64,000 nucleotides of DNA from contig JAHDVF020001237.1 of assembly GCA_022606425.2 (NCBI GenBank), forward strand, positions 1,199,001 to 1,263,000. The letters are read 5' to 3'. Of the stretch, positions 12,091 through 21,639 are shown piece by piece. Below the pieces are notes generated by a model. It was given only the letters and a program-made list of their open reading frames with translations, searched no databases and was not told the origin of the DNA. The translations under genes were made by a program, and so were the position numbers. Source of the DNA: Lepidostoma basale (Eukaryota > Arthropoda > Insecta > Trichoptera > Lepidostomatidae). Each line of letters begins with the position of its first letter. Position 1 is the stretch's first letter.

Positions 12091-12092
12091 TT

Positions 12093-12180
12093 CACGTGGC
12101 CAATATTTAATGTTTTGATTGATTCGATTGTGCCACATGTTCTTCTATTTCTTGTTACGTTTACTTCATTTACTATACTT
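12093..12180 (-). mobile_element. RTE-like LINE fragment
   Basis: Complement of the coding stretch for the K.WH..INQ segment (CACGTGGCCAATATTTAA, then GATTCGATTGTGCCACATG). Short, opposite in strand to the neighbouring copy at 12188. Confidence 0.65.
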
Positions 12181-12187
12181 TATTTGT

Positions 12188-12582
12188 CACGATATACGAC
12201 AGAATCTCAAATGCTGATATAAGAAAGGAATATAGAGCGGAAGAAGGTATTATGAACAAAATTATGAAAGGATCGCTGCGTTGGTTCGGACATATGGAAC
12301 GCATGGATGGAGAATGAATGGTTAAGAAAGTATACGTTAATGATGTAAATGGGGTATGGAGTCGAGACAGACCGAGGAAAACATGGCATGACCAAATTAA
12401 TCAAATTTTAAAGGTTGGTCATGTTAGAAGTCGGAGAAATCGACGTGCGCGTATGACTCGTTGTATGAATGTGGAGGAATCTAGAGATGTTTGCCAAGAT
12501 AGAGTAGTGTGGCGGTCCATTCTCTCTGCCTACCCCTGCGGGGAAACGGGGTGATGGTTTGTTTGTTTGTTTGTTTGTTTGT
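12188..12582 (+). mobile_element. RTE-like LINE, 3' end with (TTTG)n tail
   Basis: Encodes DRISNADIRKEYRAEEGIMN, SLRWFGHMERMDGE, then after a TGA the KKVYVNDVNG, RDRPRKTWHDQINQ, NRRARMTRCMNVEESR and SAYPCGE segments. The coding end is followed within about 15 bp by (TTTG)n at 12557-12582. A coding end butted against a tetranucleotide tail is typical of the RTE clade, where 3' UTRs are very short. It is 5'-truncated in the thumb. Confidence 0.85.
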
Positions 12583-12583
12583 T

Positions 12584-12680
12584 CTTTGTCATTTTTTCTT
12601 CATTCATTCTTTCCGTGTATCCAAACTTAATGATCTTAATGACCCTTTCATAATTTTGTTCATAATATTTTTCAATAATA
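12584..12680 (-). mobile_element. RTE-like LINE fragment
   Basis: TTCTTCATTCATTCTTTCCG, then TGACCCTTTCATAATTTTGT, complementary to the SLRWFGHM region. It lies tail to tail with the plus-strand copy ending at 12582. Confidence 0.6.
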
Positions 12681-12734
12681 AATAATATTGAATGAATAAG
12701 AAATACATTAATTATAAACAGAAAACTTTTTTTC

Positions 12735-13158
12735 TTCTATGTTAGCCATACTTTGTTATCCTGTGTTGTAGATGTTTTATATGTTTTTTTCTTTTTTATA
12801 TATATTACTTTGTATATACAACACTAACTTCAAAAAAATATTATATAATTACATATCAGACATGTTTCAGACAACTGGTCCTAATATAATATTATATGTA
12901 TAAAATAAAATAATAACACACATTAAATATATTATAAAATTGTTTACAAATATGATCAAAACATCTGTATTGTATAACATCTGCCAAAACTGATCATATT
13001 TGAAAACAATTTAATACTATTTTAAATATGTATCTTTATAATATGTATCACTGAAGAAGGACCGGTTTTCCGAAACATATTTGATATGTAATTGTAATTT
13101 TTTTTAATTAGTTGTATACACAAAATATATAAAAAATAAAGATAAAATGAAAACTTTG
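12735..13158. repeat. HHR fold-back family B
   Basis: Left TIR TTCTATGTTAGCCATACTTT, then the arm CTTTGTATATACAACACTAA. A half (-) hammerhead lies at 12853-12885 (palindrome ACATGT and AGACAACTGGTCC, core deleted). The family B spacer follows (GTTTACAAATATGATC), then an intact-looking (+) hammerhead at 13045. The right TIR is cut off where a family C element begins. Confidence 0.75.
13045..13087 (+). ncRNA. Hammerhead ribozyme, family B
   Basis: Stem I GTATCA/TGATAT (one G.T), CTGAAGA core, A, stem II GGA/TCC with a 7-nt loop, GAA, ACATAT (palindrome changed by one base from ACATGT), T at the cleavage position. Core residues are canonical. Confidence 0.65.
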
Positions 13159-13390
13159 TAATTAATACGAATGAAAACGTCAGTTTTCTATTTTCGTTAA
13201 TTACCATATTCTACCCCATTTACTAGAATAAATAAACAGCTAAAATTTCGCTACATTTGATAATGCCTTAGAAAGGCGAAACATGTCTTCTTCTATAAAA
13301 TATAATAAAACTTCTAGAAAACTGACGTTTTCATTCATATTAATTATTTTATATGGAGTTCTACATCATTGTTCAAGAACCAATAAATAA
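13158..13390. repeat. HHR fold-back family C
   Basis: Left arm ACGAATGAAAACGTCAGTTT. The left ribozyme has been replaced by 50-60 bp of unrelated sequence. The (+) hammerhead is intact at 13253. Right arm CTTCTAGAAAACTGACGTTT and terminus TTGTTCAAGAACCAATAAAT follow. It abuts the truncated end of the family B element. Confidence 0.75.
13253..13292 (+). ncRNA. Hammerhead ribozyme, family C (U3-A8 core)
   Basis: TTGATAA core at 13257-13263, T, stem II GCCTT/AAGGC with loop AGA, GAA, palindrome ACATGT at 13281-13286, C at the cleavage position. Compared with CUGAUGA, both C3 and G8 are exchanged, which keeps them complementary (U3-A8). Stem I is short (about 2 bp). Confidence 0.65.
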
Positions 13391-13819
13391 GAAAACTTTG
13401 TAATTTTATGTGAATCGATTTGAGGAATTATTGTATGATATAATATAAAATATACATATATTTATACACAAACAAATTTAATAAATTTAAAATGTTGTAC
13501 ACTTCTGCGCCCACTGGGACCACCCGGGAGGCGGACATTGTCCATACAATTTATATAATCTAACTAACAAGGGTAGTGCCGTATTTAGTAAGACTCATTC
13601 GTGTTTTTGTATTTTTGGGTATATACACACGTACACAATATTCCGGGATAGAAATCCTGTGTTTCTGGCATAAAGATATGACTCTAAAAATATCACATTT
13701 ATGGAATATCCAAAATATACAATACCAAAAATTAAATAATTATACGAATACGTAATTTTCATAGAATATATTGTGGATAAAACAATTGAATACATTCTGG
13801 AGGAATGAAACTGGTGGTG
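13391..13819. other. Unrecognised AT-rich segment
   Basis: No recognised repeat or gene. A short GC-richer patch (CCACCCGGGAGGCGG) lies at about 13520. Confidence 0.3.
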
Positions 13820-13827
13820 GTCTAGAG

Positions 13828-14238
13828 CAGAGCTCCGCAACCGGGGTGCCGCGGCACACCGGTGAGCCGTGAGCCGGATTCAGGTGTGCCGCGGTCAAAT
13901 ACATAATGAAAAAAATATTTAGCTATAGTCGGAAGTCGTGAATTGTGAAAGGGTCGACTTTTTCGTAAATCAGCCCAGGAGACTTGGTAACCTTTTTTAT
14001 TTTTGTTTTTTTTAGCTCATTCAGCTTTTTAGTGAAAATCGGACGGGATATTTTTTGTTGGCGACTTTTTTTTAAGCCATTCGTGAAAAATCGAATATTC
14101 GGTTTTCCTGAATGAGCTAAAAAAAAGTCACCAACATCTCTGCTGAGCTGATTAACGCCCACGCCCAGACCGAATTTTAGCTTTAGGTATGTAATTCTAT
14201 GAAGAACTAAGTAGGTGTGAAAAGGTTTCGTAGCACTG
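13828..14238. mobile_element. hAT-like MITE, 411 bp
   Basis: Left end CAGAGCTCCGCAACC and right end (complement) CAGTGCTACGAAACC match at 12 of 15 positions and carry the CAG..G signature of hAT TIRs. The 8-bp flanks, GTCTAGAG on the left and GCCTAGGG on the right, differ only by two transitions, as expected of an old 8-bp target duplication. Inside are a GC-rich hairpin (GTGCCGCGGCACACC) and inverted blocks AGCTCATTCAG/CTGAATGAGCT and GGCGACTTTTTTT/AAAAAAAGTCACC. No transposase ORF, so non-autonomous. Confidence 0.8.
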
Positions 14239-14640
14239 GCCTAGGGGATAGAATGCTTAGCTCTTGATCCCGGGGATTTGAGTTAAAGTTTGGACAAGAC
14301 CAGATTTTTCTTCATAATTATAAGCTATTTTCTGCTTACATTGGGGATAAGAGATTAGATTGGAGACAAATCAAAGAGGCGGTGTAGTATTACACGCATT
14401 AAGAATTATTTTGGGTGAATATTTATAAAATCAATGTTGGTTGTTGAAATTTGTTGTGTAATATCAACTATATTAGTAATCAAAATTCAAGCATTTAAGG
14501 TAATTATTAATTATTTTAAAATTATTTCGGAATACATCAGAAACGTTTTATTAAAAAAAAACGTAGAAAGCTACTACATTTATTTCATAACTTATGATCT
14601 GAATTTAAATAAAAAAATAATTCTCTTTGTTTATAATGAT
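14239..14640. other. Unrecognised AT-rich segment
   Basis: Nothing recognised. A plus-strand 71-codon ORF is low-complexity, rich in I, K, N and Y. Confidence 0.3.
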
Positions 14641-14644
14641 GTAT

Positions 14645-14870
14645 TTTAATAGTCCATTGTTTTGGCCGAAACACTATGATACTGTAACATTGTAAACTGT
14701 TAAATTAAAAAGCTTTGTTTTATGTATCACAATTACTATCATCAGGTGTTACGATAATATATTATTTAACACCTGATTATGTCAACATAGGTTGACGAAA
14801 CAGCTGTCGCGAAAAATATAAATACAATTGTGAACATAAAACAAAGTTTTTTAAATTAACAGTTTATGAT
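14645..14870. repeat. HHR fold-back family E
   Basis: Left terminus TAGTCCATTGTTTTGGCCGA, then CACTATGATACTGTAACATT, shared with 48.28 kb. Inverted arms GTTTTATGTATCACAATT and AATTGTGAACATAAAAC. The left ribozyme is reduced to CATCAGGTGTTAC. The right (+) module lies at 14766. Confidence 0.7.
14766..14815 (+). ncRNA. Hammerhead-like ribozyme, family E
   Basis: CTGATTA (G8 changed to U), T, stem II GTCAAC/GTTGAC with loop ATAG, GAA, 8-nt palindrome ACAGCTGT, C at the cleavage position, GCGAAAA. Stem I pairing is not evident. Confidence 0.5.
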
Positions 14871-15240
14871 GTAGGAGTATTTTCATATTTTCGTTCAATA
14901 TAGAAGAATCTGTATTTTTATAATTATTAAAATAAAATAAAATAACTGTAATAATATAAAGGCTTTTTATCAAAATTTTAAGTAAAAGAAAATACCGTAC
15001 ATAAAATCCTCTACGGAAGTTCACGATGGATTCTTAATTAAGAAATAATCGGAAATGGAATATCAAATTTTAACGAGGAATAATTGAAATGATTATGGTA
15101 CTGGAGATTTGAAGAAATAATTTGAATATCCGGAGATTAAATTAAAATACACACTTTTTCAGTGAGTACTGTAATAAATTATGTATTTTATAAATACGTT
15201 TTCTAGCACGAATGACAATAATCAGTAGTTCAGAAAGCAT
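14871..15240. other. Unrecognised AT-rich segment
   Basis: No feature recognised. Confidence 0.3.
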
Positions 15241-15371
<131 letters not shown>

Positions 15372-15409
15372 AAATAAATTAGACTACGTAAAAATATTAA
15401 AGAAATGTT

Positions 15410-16255
15410 ATAGATACCATTGCGGATAGTGCGGACGAATTACAAGTCTTGGTGTCGAGAATGTATGAGGTATGCAAGTCGAACAATTTAATGTCGGAAA
15501 GTCAAAGGTGTTAGTTTTTGAAAGGGAAGAGCAAATGACAGTTTGTAATATAAGTGTAAATGAAGAGAACTTGGAGCAGGTTAGGGAATTTGTGTATTTA
15601 GGTAGCATGTTCACAGCGGATGGCCGAACGGACAGTGATGTTGAAAGAAGGGTTGGTGCGGGTAACGAAGTGAATGGAGCTTTTAAAATAGTTATTGGAA
15701 ACAAGAATTTATCAATGAAAGCGAAAACGGCCGTTCACAATGGAGCTCTGGTCCCAACCCTTATGTATGGAAGCGAAGCATGGAACTGGCAGAAGAAAGA
15801 TGAGAGCAGAATAAATGCGGTAGAGATGAGGTCCCTAAAACGTATGTGTGGTAGAACGATGTACGACAGAATCTCAAATGCTTATATTAAGAAGGAATGT
15901 AGAGCGAAAGAAGGTATTATGAACAAAATTATGAAAGGATCGCTGCGTTGGTTCGGACATATGGAGCGCATGAGTGAATAAAGAATGGTTAAAAAAGTAT
16001 ACGTTAACGATGTAAATGGAGTAAGGAGACGATGTAGCCCGAGGAAAACATGGCATGATCAAATTAATCAAATATTAAAGGTTGGCCATGTCAGAAGCCG
16101 GGAGAATCGACGTTTGTGTATGACTCGATGTATGAATGTGGGGGAATCTAGAGAGGTATGTCAGGATAGAGTAGTGACAAATGATTGCATAGTGGCGGTC
16201 CATTCTCTCTACCTACCCTTGCGGGTAAACAGCGTAATGGTTTGTTGTTGTTGTA
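15410..16255 (+). pseudogene. RTE-like LINE: RT thumb to 3' end
   Basis: The longest copy of the family in the window. It starts just after the RT catalytic YADD region ([20 protein letters not shown]), shifts frame near 15470, then runs open for 169 codons: KSKVLVFEREEQ, VYLGSMFTADGRTDSDVERR, PTLMYGSEAWNWQKKDESR, EMRSLKRMCGRTMYDRIS and SLRWFGHMERM. After a TGA-TAA break at about 15975 it continues with VKKVYVNDVNG, PRKTWHDQINQ and MTRCMNVGESREVCQDR, then the SAYPCG-like end and a GTTTGTTGTTGTTG tail. Endonuclease and most of the RT are missing. Confidence 0.9.
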
Positions 16256-17495
16256 TAGATACCATTTCTAAAGCAATAATTTTATTTTTAATGCCAGTTC
16301 ATTACCTTACTTTCGTACGAAATGGTTGGTATAGCACATCACACATTGCCATCTTCGCTTTTGTGTACATGCTTTTGTTTGCTATGATAACTTTTAGCAC
16401 ACAATCCGCTCTGTGCTTGCACCAACCCTTTTTTAAATATCTATATCTACTTGCCGTCCATCCTATGTAAACATGCCTCCAAATATTAGGCGTACTTATA
16501 TTCATAGAGGTTTAAGTGGCCATGAAAAGATAATTTTCTTAATTATTTTCGTATACAGTGAACTAAAAATGGTATTCTTATTTTAACATGATAGATAACA
16601 TATTAACTTTTTCACAAAATACTAAATATGTTATTTCAGTGTAGAAACATGTAACACAATGTATATTGCAATCATTCATCCCCATATAAATTACTATAGC
16701 AGCACATTATTTTGGGTTGTGAAAAATACATGAAAAGATTAAAAATAAAATCAATGAGCAATATTTTAAGGAGAATTCGATATGCCAAGATTAGTGCGCT
16801 AACAAAAGAGCTAAAATGATGGCAATTAAAGGCATAATTGTTTATAGTGTGTTATTTCTGATTCATAAAGTTGACAATAGGCACACCACCTAAGAATTCT
16901 TAAGGAATATCAAAGTATGAACATTCTTATTAAATAAGAAAGAAAACCAAAACCCGAAATTCCCATATATATTCAAGGCACTGATGGTGTGTGAGAATGT
17001 TGCGGTGTAAGTCAGAAATAAAAAAATAATAATAGATGTTTAATTAAAGTGATTATTTTTTTAAATTTAAAAGTGTTTATAGGAACTTGTGTGTTATTTT
17101 AAGTTAACCCTTCATTTTATGATGTAAGAAATTTGATAGAATAATTGGATTTCATATATATTCTTGTTTTACGCTACACTCCACATTTCCATCTAACAAT
17201 TAAGTTACAGAAGTCATCGTTAGTGGCGCTAATTTACAGTAAAAATCAATTTTACTTTGACATTTGGTTGACGGTTGACCTGCATCGATTACTGCCAGTT
17301 TATGAGCCACATTTTAAGTTAAATTTTTTTTTAACAAATAAATAAAAAATAGCTACATTGCCAGTTGAGATTTATAACACGGCCAATTATTTATGATAAT
17401 AGTAAAATATTTTCATAAATATTATCATATTTACTTTGTCCAGTTAATTCGCTAAATACACTTTTATTAATATGGGTATATAAATAAAGAAAATA
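16256..17495. other. Unrecognised AT-rich segment
   Basis: About 16290-16500 is less AT-rich, with overlapping ORFs on both strands but no domain. The rest is AT-rich with no recognised repeat. Confidence 0.3.
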
Positions 17496-17499
17496 TATT

Positions 17500-17772
17500 T
17501 GTCTTTTTCTTTTTTATTTACTTTGTATACAACACTAACTATTGAAAAAAATTAAATTAAATATCAGACATGTTTCGGACAACCCGGTCCTTCCTCAGTG
17601 ATATTATAAAGATATTTAAAATATTATAAAATTATTTACAAATATGATCAGTTTTGACAGATGTTATAAAGATTTTTATCATATTTATAATATTTTAGTG
17701 TTGTACATAAAGTATATAAAAAGAAAAAGACAAATAAAACATTTACAACACAAAGTATGGTGAACATAGAAA
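17500..17772. repeat. HHR fold-back family B
   Basis: Left arm CTTTGTATACAACACTAACT. An intact (-) hammerhead lies at 17560, then the B spacer (TTTACAAATATGATCAG, TTTGACAGATGTTATAAAG). On the right the ribozyme is deleted, but the arm TAGTGTTGTACATAAAGTAT and terminus CAACACAAAGTATGGTGAAC survive. Confidence 0.8.
17560..17605 (-). ncRNA. Hammerhead ribozyme, family B, intact type I
   Basis: Minus strand, 46 nt: stem I AATATCA pairs fully (7 bp) with TGATATT. Core CTGAGGA, A, stem II GGAC/GTCC with loop CGGGTT, GAA, self-complementary ACATGT, cleavage after C (GUC). All canonical core residues are present. The sequence is identical to 54166-54211. Stem III closes only if two copies pair through ACATGT. 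Confidence 0.85.
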
Positions 17773-18540
17773 AAAAAAGAAAATGTATTCTGAAAATTAT
17801 TTTTACAATATTTTATTTTGTATCAGATAAATAAAAATACTGTTCTTTTAATTTTAAGAAATTATTAAATGAAAGGTATAATAAAAATATATTAAATAAA
17901 TATTCTTTTTTATCTTAAGAAATTAACGCCTTATTCTATTCAAGGGGACACAGCTGATTAAAATAAAATATAGTATAAATAAAATAATGCAGTCCCATTT
18001 TGATCAAAGTGAAGTGTAATGTGTACTCTGTAATTATATATCCAACACGAGGAACCCATTTGGAGTTCTCAAGTGCGAATATCTATTAGTTCCACCAAGA
18101 GTTTGGTCAATTTATTGTTCTTCGGAGATTGTTCCTTTGTTCGTCTATTCCGCTTCTCCCCGGACACTTGTACTCCTTTAGTTTCCGGAACTAGTCCATC
18201 TCACCAACGGAACATGAGTTCTCTCCTCGGCTGACTCTTTATTTCCTTCATATTGTGCTGGATTCATATTTTGATCGCAGTTTTATGAAGCATATCCGAG
18301 GTATTTACGCGTTTGATCTTGAAATCGTGTAACGCTTTATAATCCTTATTTGTTTTATATAGAAATTTATATTTTTATATATAGAAATTTTTTATGTTTT
18401 ATATAGAGATTCAGATAATATACGTGACAAATATTTTGTTATCATTTTTTCATAAGGATTAAACAACATTTATACAGATCCACGAAGAGTGATGAAACGT
18501 AAAAATATCATTCGATAATGGTATGACAAGGTTGAACATT
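17773..18540. other. Unrecognised segment
   Basis: About 18030-18320 is less AT-rich and looks unique. No exon or repeat signal recognised. Confidence 0.3.
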
Positions 18541-18776
18541 TTTTTTTCTTGTATACAACAGGTTGCTGGAACCCAATTACTGTATACACATTATTTTTAA
18601 GCTATTATATTGAACATGACATGTGATAGGTAGCCAATCTAACACCATTTTATTGTCACGTGAATTCTACACCAGACCAAAGACAGTGTGACAATCACAC
18701 CGCCATCGCCGGGAATCGAACCCGGGACCTTCGGTATGGAAGTCAGAGCTCTTACCACTCTGCAACGAAGGTCGTT
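18541..18776 (-). mobile_element. tRNA-derived SINE, full length
   Basis: Minus strand: GACGACCTTCGTTGCAGAGTG head with pol III box A-like sequence, then box B GGTTCGATTCCC, then the body (GTGTGATTGTCACACTG, GGTCTGGTGTAGAATTCACG, GGTAGCCAATC region). The end is CAACCTGTTGTATACAAG plus an A run. Length is about 235 bp. Box A differs from the other copies at one or two bases. Confidence 0.85.
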
Positions 18777-19024
18777 TTCTTCTTATTCTTCTTTTTCCAT
18801 ACGGATTAGACCTTTTGGTATCTTATTCCCTGCGTCAAGTTCCTTCTTGAGAAATGAACTACCAGCTGTCCTTCCATCTTTTTAACTCTTCTCATTATTT
18901 GTTTATTATTTCACTCCCGTCAAATGTAACAGTTAAAAGCCGGAATTTTTCATTGAAATTAAAAACTTAACACCTGGTTTCAAATTCACCATTGTTTAAA
19001 AATAAAAATAAAAATATTTTTTTA
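18777..19024. other. Unrecognised segment
   Basis: No feature recognised. Confidence 0.3.
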
Positions 19025-19645
19025 AGAATTAGAGCACTGTTTTTTCCATTTTTGAGTTTATTTTTCTCGTCATGTTTCGAAGGCTTATACCTTCATCATC
19101 GGGAGAAATATATAAACTAACCAAAATTATTACAAAATAAATAGAATCTAGAAACATATAATATAACATGTGTTAGTTAACTTAGGCATAGTACCAGGGA
19201 CATAAAATTACAAAGAGCATTGGGTTAAATTTTAAAAGAATCTTTTGTATGTTAGTTTTGTGTTGAGGGTGGTATATTGCTCTAAAGCTATTGATTAAGT
19301 AAAGGACAGTTCATGATTTAAGACAAAACCAAATGGTCATTGTCAGGAATTGAAAAATAACTTTAAACAATGCATTTTTTTAACAAAAGATCCGTCTCAC
19401 GTTTTTTTTTATGACGGTACGAGAAGAAATGCCAAAATAATTACATAATAGTATGCCAAAGCAGTTACAAACATAAATTTTAATTTTGTGACAGGTGAAG
19501 ATCTTTAGAAATAGAGACATTTTGGTAACATAATAGGGCGGGTACCTAAAAGTATAGCCAAAAAACACACAATTGTAAGAATTAGGGTTAACACATATTG
19601 AGAAAAATAAACTCAAAAGTGGAAAATCAGTGTTTTAATTCATAA
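19025..19645. repeat. HHR inverted-repeat element family G
   Basis: Inverted ends: AGCACTGTTTTTTCCATTTT, TGAGTTTATTTTTCTC on the left and GAGAAAAATAAACTCAAAAG, TGGAAAATCAGTGTTTT on the right, about 45 bp each, enclosing about 510 bp. The left arm carries a (-) hammerhead at 19063; the right has none. The interior has only a short minus-strand ORF (78 codons) with no recognised domain. Confidence 0.7.
19063..19108 (-). ncRNA. Hammerhead-like ribozyme, family G
   Basis: Minus strand: stem I TTTCTC pairs fully with GAGAAA (6 bp). Core CCGATGA (C in place of U4), T, stem II GAAGG/CCTTC (5 bp, loop TATAAG), GAA, ACATGA, C at the cleavage position. The palindrome is broken at its last base. Three helices form convincingly, but the two core changes make activity doubtful. 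Confidence 0.6.
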
Positions 19646-19772
19646 AAAAACGTCATTGTTTATCCAAAATCAAAAATGATTTATATCAATTTATAAATAC
19701 TAGAAGAATGAAACTAATATGTAATAAATGTTCCTTTTTTATACTCACATTTATTAAAATAAAATAAAAAAT

Positions 19773-19820
19773 ATATATCAAATATGTTTCGCATAAACCA
19801 ACCCTTCATCAGTGATATTA
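19773..19820 (-). ncRNA. Hammerhead ribozyme, family B2, weakened stem II
   Basis: Minus strand: stem I AATATCA/TGATATA, canonical CTGATGA core, GGGTTGGTTTATGC in the stem II position (poor pairing), GAA, ACATAT, T. Probably slow or dead because stem II is damaged. Confidence 0.55.
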
Positions 19821-20100
19821 TATAAATTTGAACAATCTCGAAATTTTAGAAATTAATAAAGGAATTAAAAATAAAAAAAACATTATAAATAATCAAATAA
19901 ATTTAACATCAAGTCCAATCTTTGATTTATTTCCTTTGTTGTAAGTATGCCTGACCCCAATAAGAACTTTCAATTATTATTTAAAAATTTAAATTTATTC
20001 ATAATATTTGTTATAACAAAAGCATAAACGTTCCAAAATAAATCATTAAAACATCTGTCAAAACTGACCATATTTGTTAACAATTTTATAATATTTTTAT

Positions 20101-20146
20101 AATTTCACTGATGAAGGGCTGGTTAGTCCGAAACATGTTTGATATT
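20101..20146 (+). ncRNA. Hammerhead ribozyme, family B2, intact type I
   Basis: Stem I AATTTCA/TGATATT (6 of 7 pairs), core CTGATGA at 20108-20114, A, stem II GGGCT/AGTCC (5 bp including one G.U) with loop GGTT, GAA, palindrome ACATGT at 20133-20138, U at the cleavage position. All invariant core residues are present. Confidence 0.8.
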
Positions 20147-20225
20147 TAATTTATTTATTTATTTTTAATAAATGTGAGTGTATTATGCAAAGTATATAAA
20201 AAAGGAACATTAAACATTTACAACA

Positions 20226-20774
20226 AAAAGTTATGTAATGATTAAATTTCTCTTTATACTTATATAATCATCGTTCAAATGTAGTAAACATATCGTTAAT
20301 TGGGTTCGATTCACCCTCGCGATAAAATGTGTGGGTTTGTACGTACCACATTACGTAAATTTTCGTAGGTAAGTACTTCCGGAATCTTGATGAATACGTC
20401 CGCACTAGTTGTTGAATAGTGTTCCGTATTACATTAGGGTCGATTGGGGATTAACGAATCATGATCCCCTATGACCAGTGCTGTTGTTTGAACTATTAGG
20501 AAATCCCAATTTATTATACACTTTTCGTGGCTGCTAAGAGTTTCCGATTAATCTGGGTCTGGGTTGAATAAGTAATGTAAAAGCGAAAGTAAATAAATCG
20601 GGTTGAAATAATCAGCCAGCAGTTATATATAAACCGCTCCCGAGATAAATCTTTCAGTCCTAATCGCGCAATAAAACATATTAAATGTTCCCGGCAGTTC
20701 GCATCTACTGAATAAAGGATGCGGGGGAACATCGAAAACTAGATCAACGATAATTTATTGAAATTAAGATTACT
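20226..20774. other. Unrecognised segment of moderate GC
   Basis: Unique-looking. No domain, repeat or RNA gene recognised. Confidence 0.3.
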
Positions 20775-21236
20775 AAACTTGAAACTCCGCCAGAGAATGA
20801 TCAAATGCTATGTGTGGTCTGTTTTATTGTACGGGTGTAAAACTTGAACCCTGAACGTTAACTCAATGAACAGACTGGAAGCATTTGAAATGTGGCTCCA
20901 TCGCCGGATGCTCACAGATCCCTGGACAGAAATGGTTACCAATACCGAAGTCCTGAGGCGAGCTAGAGTTGACAGGGAATCGTTATCAACTATCAATCTG
21001 GGTCATATACTGCGTGGGGAAAAGTACCACCTTCTCCAACTGATATTGGAGGGAAAAATTGAGGGATGCCGAGGGCCCGGAAGGAGACAAATGTCCTGGC
21101 TGCGAAACGTGAGGGAGTGGACCGGCACCCGAAGTATGGAGGAGCTGTTCCGAGCGGCGCAGGACAGAGACAGGTTCGCCGAGGTGATCGCCAACGTTGG
21201 GGGGACCCGACAGGGCACTTGAAGAAGAAGAAGAAA
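20775..21236 (+). pseudogene. LINE RT C-terminal relic with (GAA)n tail
   Basis: Reads LKLRQRMIKCYVWSVLLYGC, then after one stop MNRLEAFEMWLHRRM, NLGHILRGEKYHLLQLILEG, GPGRRQMSWLRNVREWTG, ELFRAAQDRDRFAEVIANVG, ending in a GAAGAAGAAGAA tail. This is the C-terminal half of a common arthropod endonuclease-RT family. A TGA in the LLYGC..T region and a missing stretch before NLGHILRG show decay. The 5' part is absent. A shorter copy of the same family lies at 31.76 kb. Confidence 0.9.
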
Positions 21237-21635
21237 CTTGGTTTTATCACAACACGTTAGTTCACTTTTTAGTACTAAATAGTAAAACAAAATGTTGTAA
21301 TATATTATAATTTGTGATACTTATTCTAATGTGAAATCAAAACAAAATATGTAGGCGAATATAGAAGAAATTCATTAATTTTTAAATCAACTATTATTAA
21401 CTTGTGATATAATAATTAGAGTAGAGATTTAAAAAAGCTGAAAAATCAAAAACTCAATCAGCAGATATCGAATAATACAATTCAAAATTGTTAACTCTTC
21501 ATAATAATTTTAAAATATATTAATAATTTTACGCTAAATGACATTGAAAAACATGTCTGTGAAAAGTGCAAAAAAGTGTTGTGAAAATATAATGTTATTT
21601 AATAGTTTTTCGAATCAATTTTATTAACTGAAATA
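21237..21635. other. Unrecognised AT-rich segment
   Basis: No feature recognised. Confidence 0.3.
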
Positions 21636-21639
21636 AAAA

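Larger units (their letters stand above)
19730..20225. repeat. HHR fold-back family B2
   Basis: Inverted ends (AAATGTTCCTTTTTTATACTC on the left, GAGTGTATTATGC, then AAAAAAGGAACATT on the right) and arms ACATTTATTAAAATAAA / TTTTTAATAAATGTG. The (-) module at 19773 and the (+) module at 20101 are separated by about 280 bp with the B spacer (AAACATCTGTCAAAACTGAC). Stem II of this subfamily is GGGCT/AGTCC rather than GGAC/GTCC. Confidence 0.75.

Noticed and set aside
15408..15704. 98-codon minus-strand ORF
   Set aside because: Antisense shadow of the RTE-like RT thumb relic on the plus strand.
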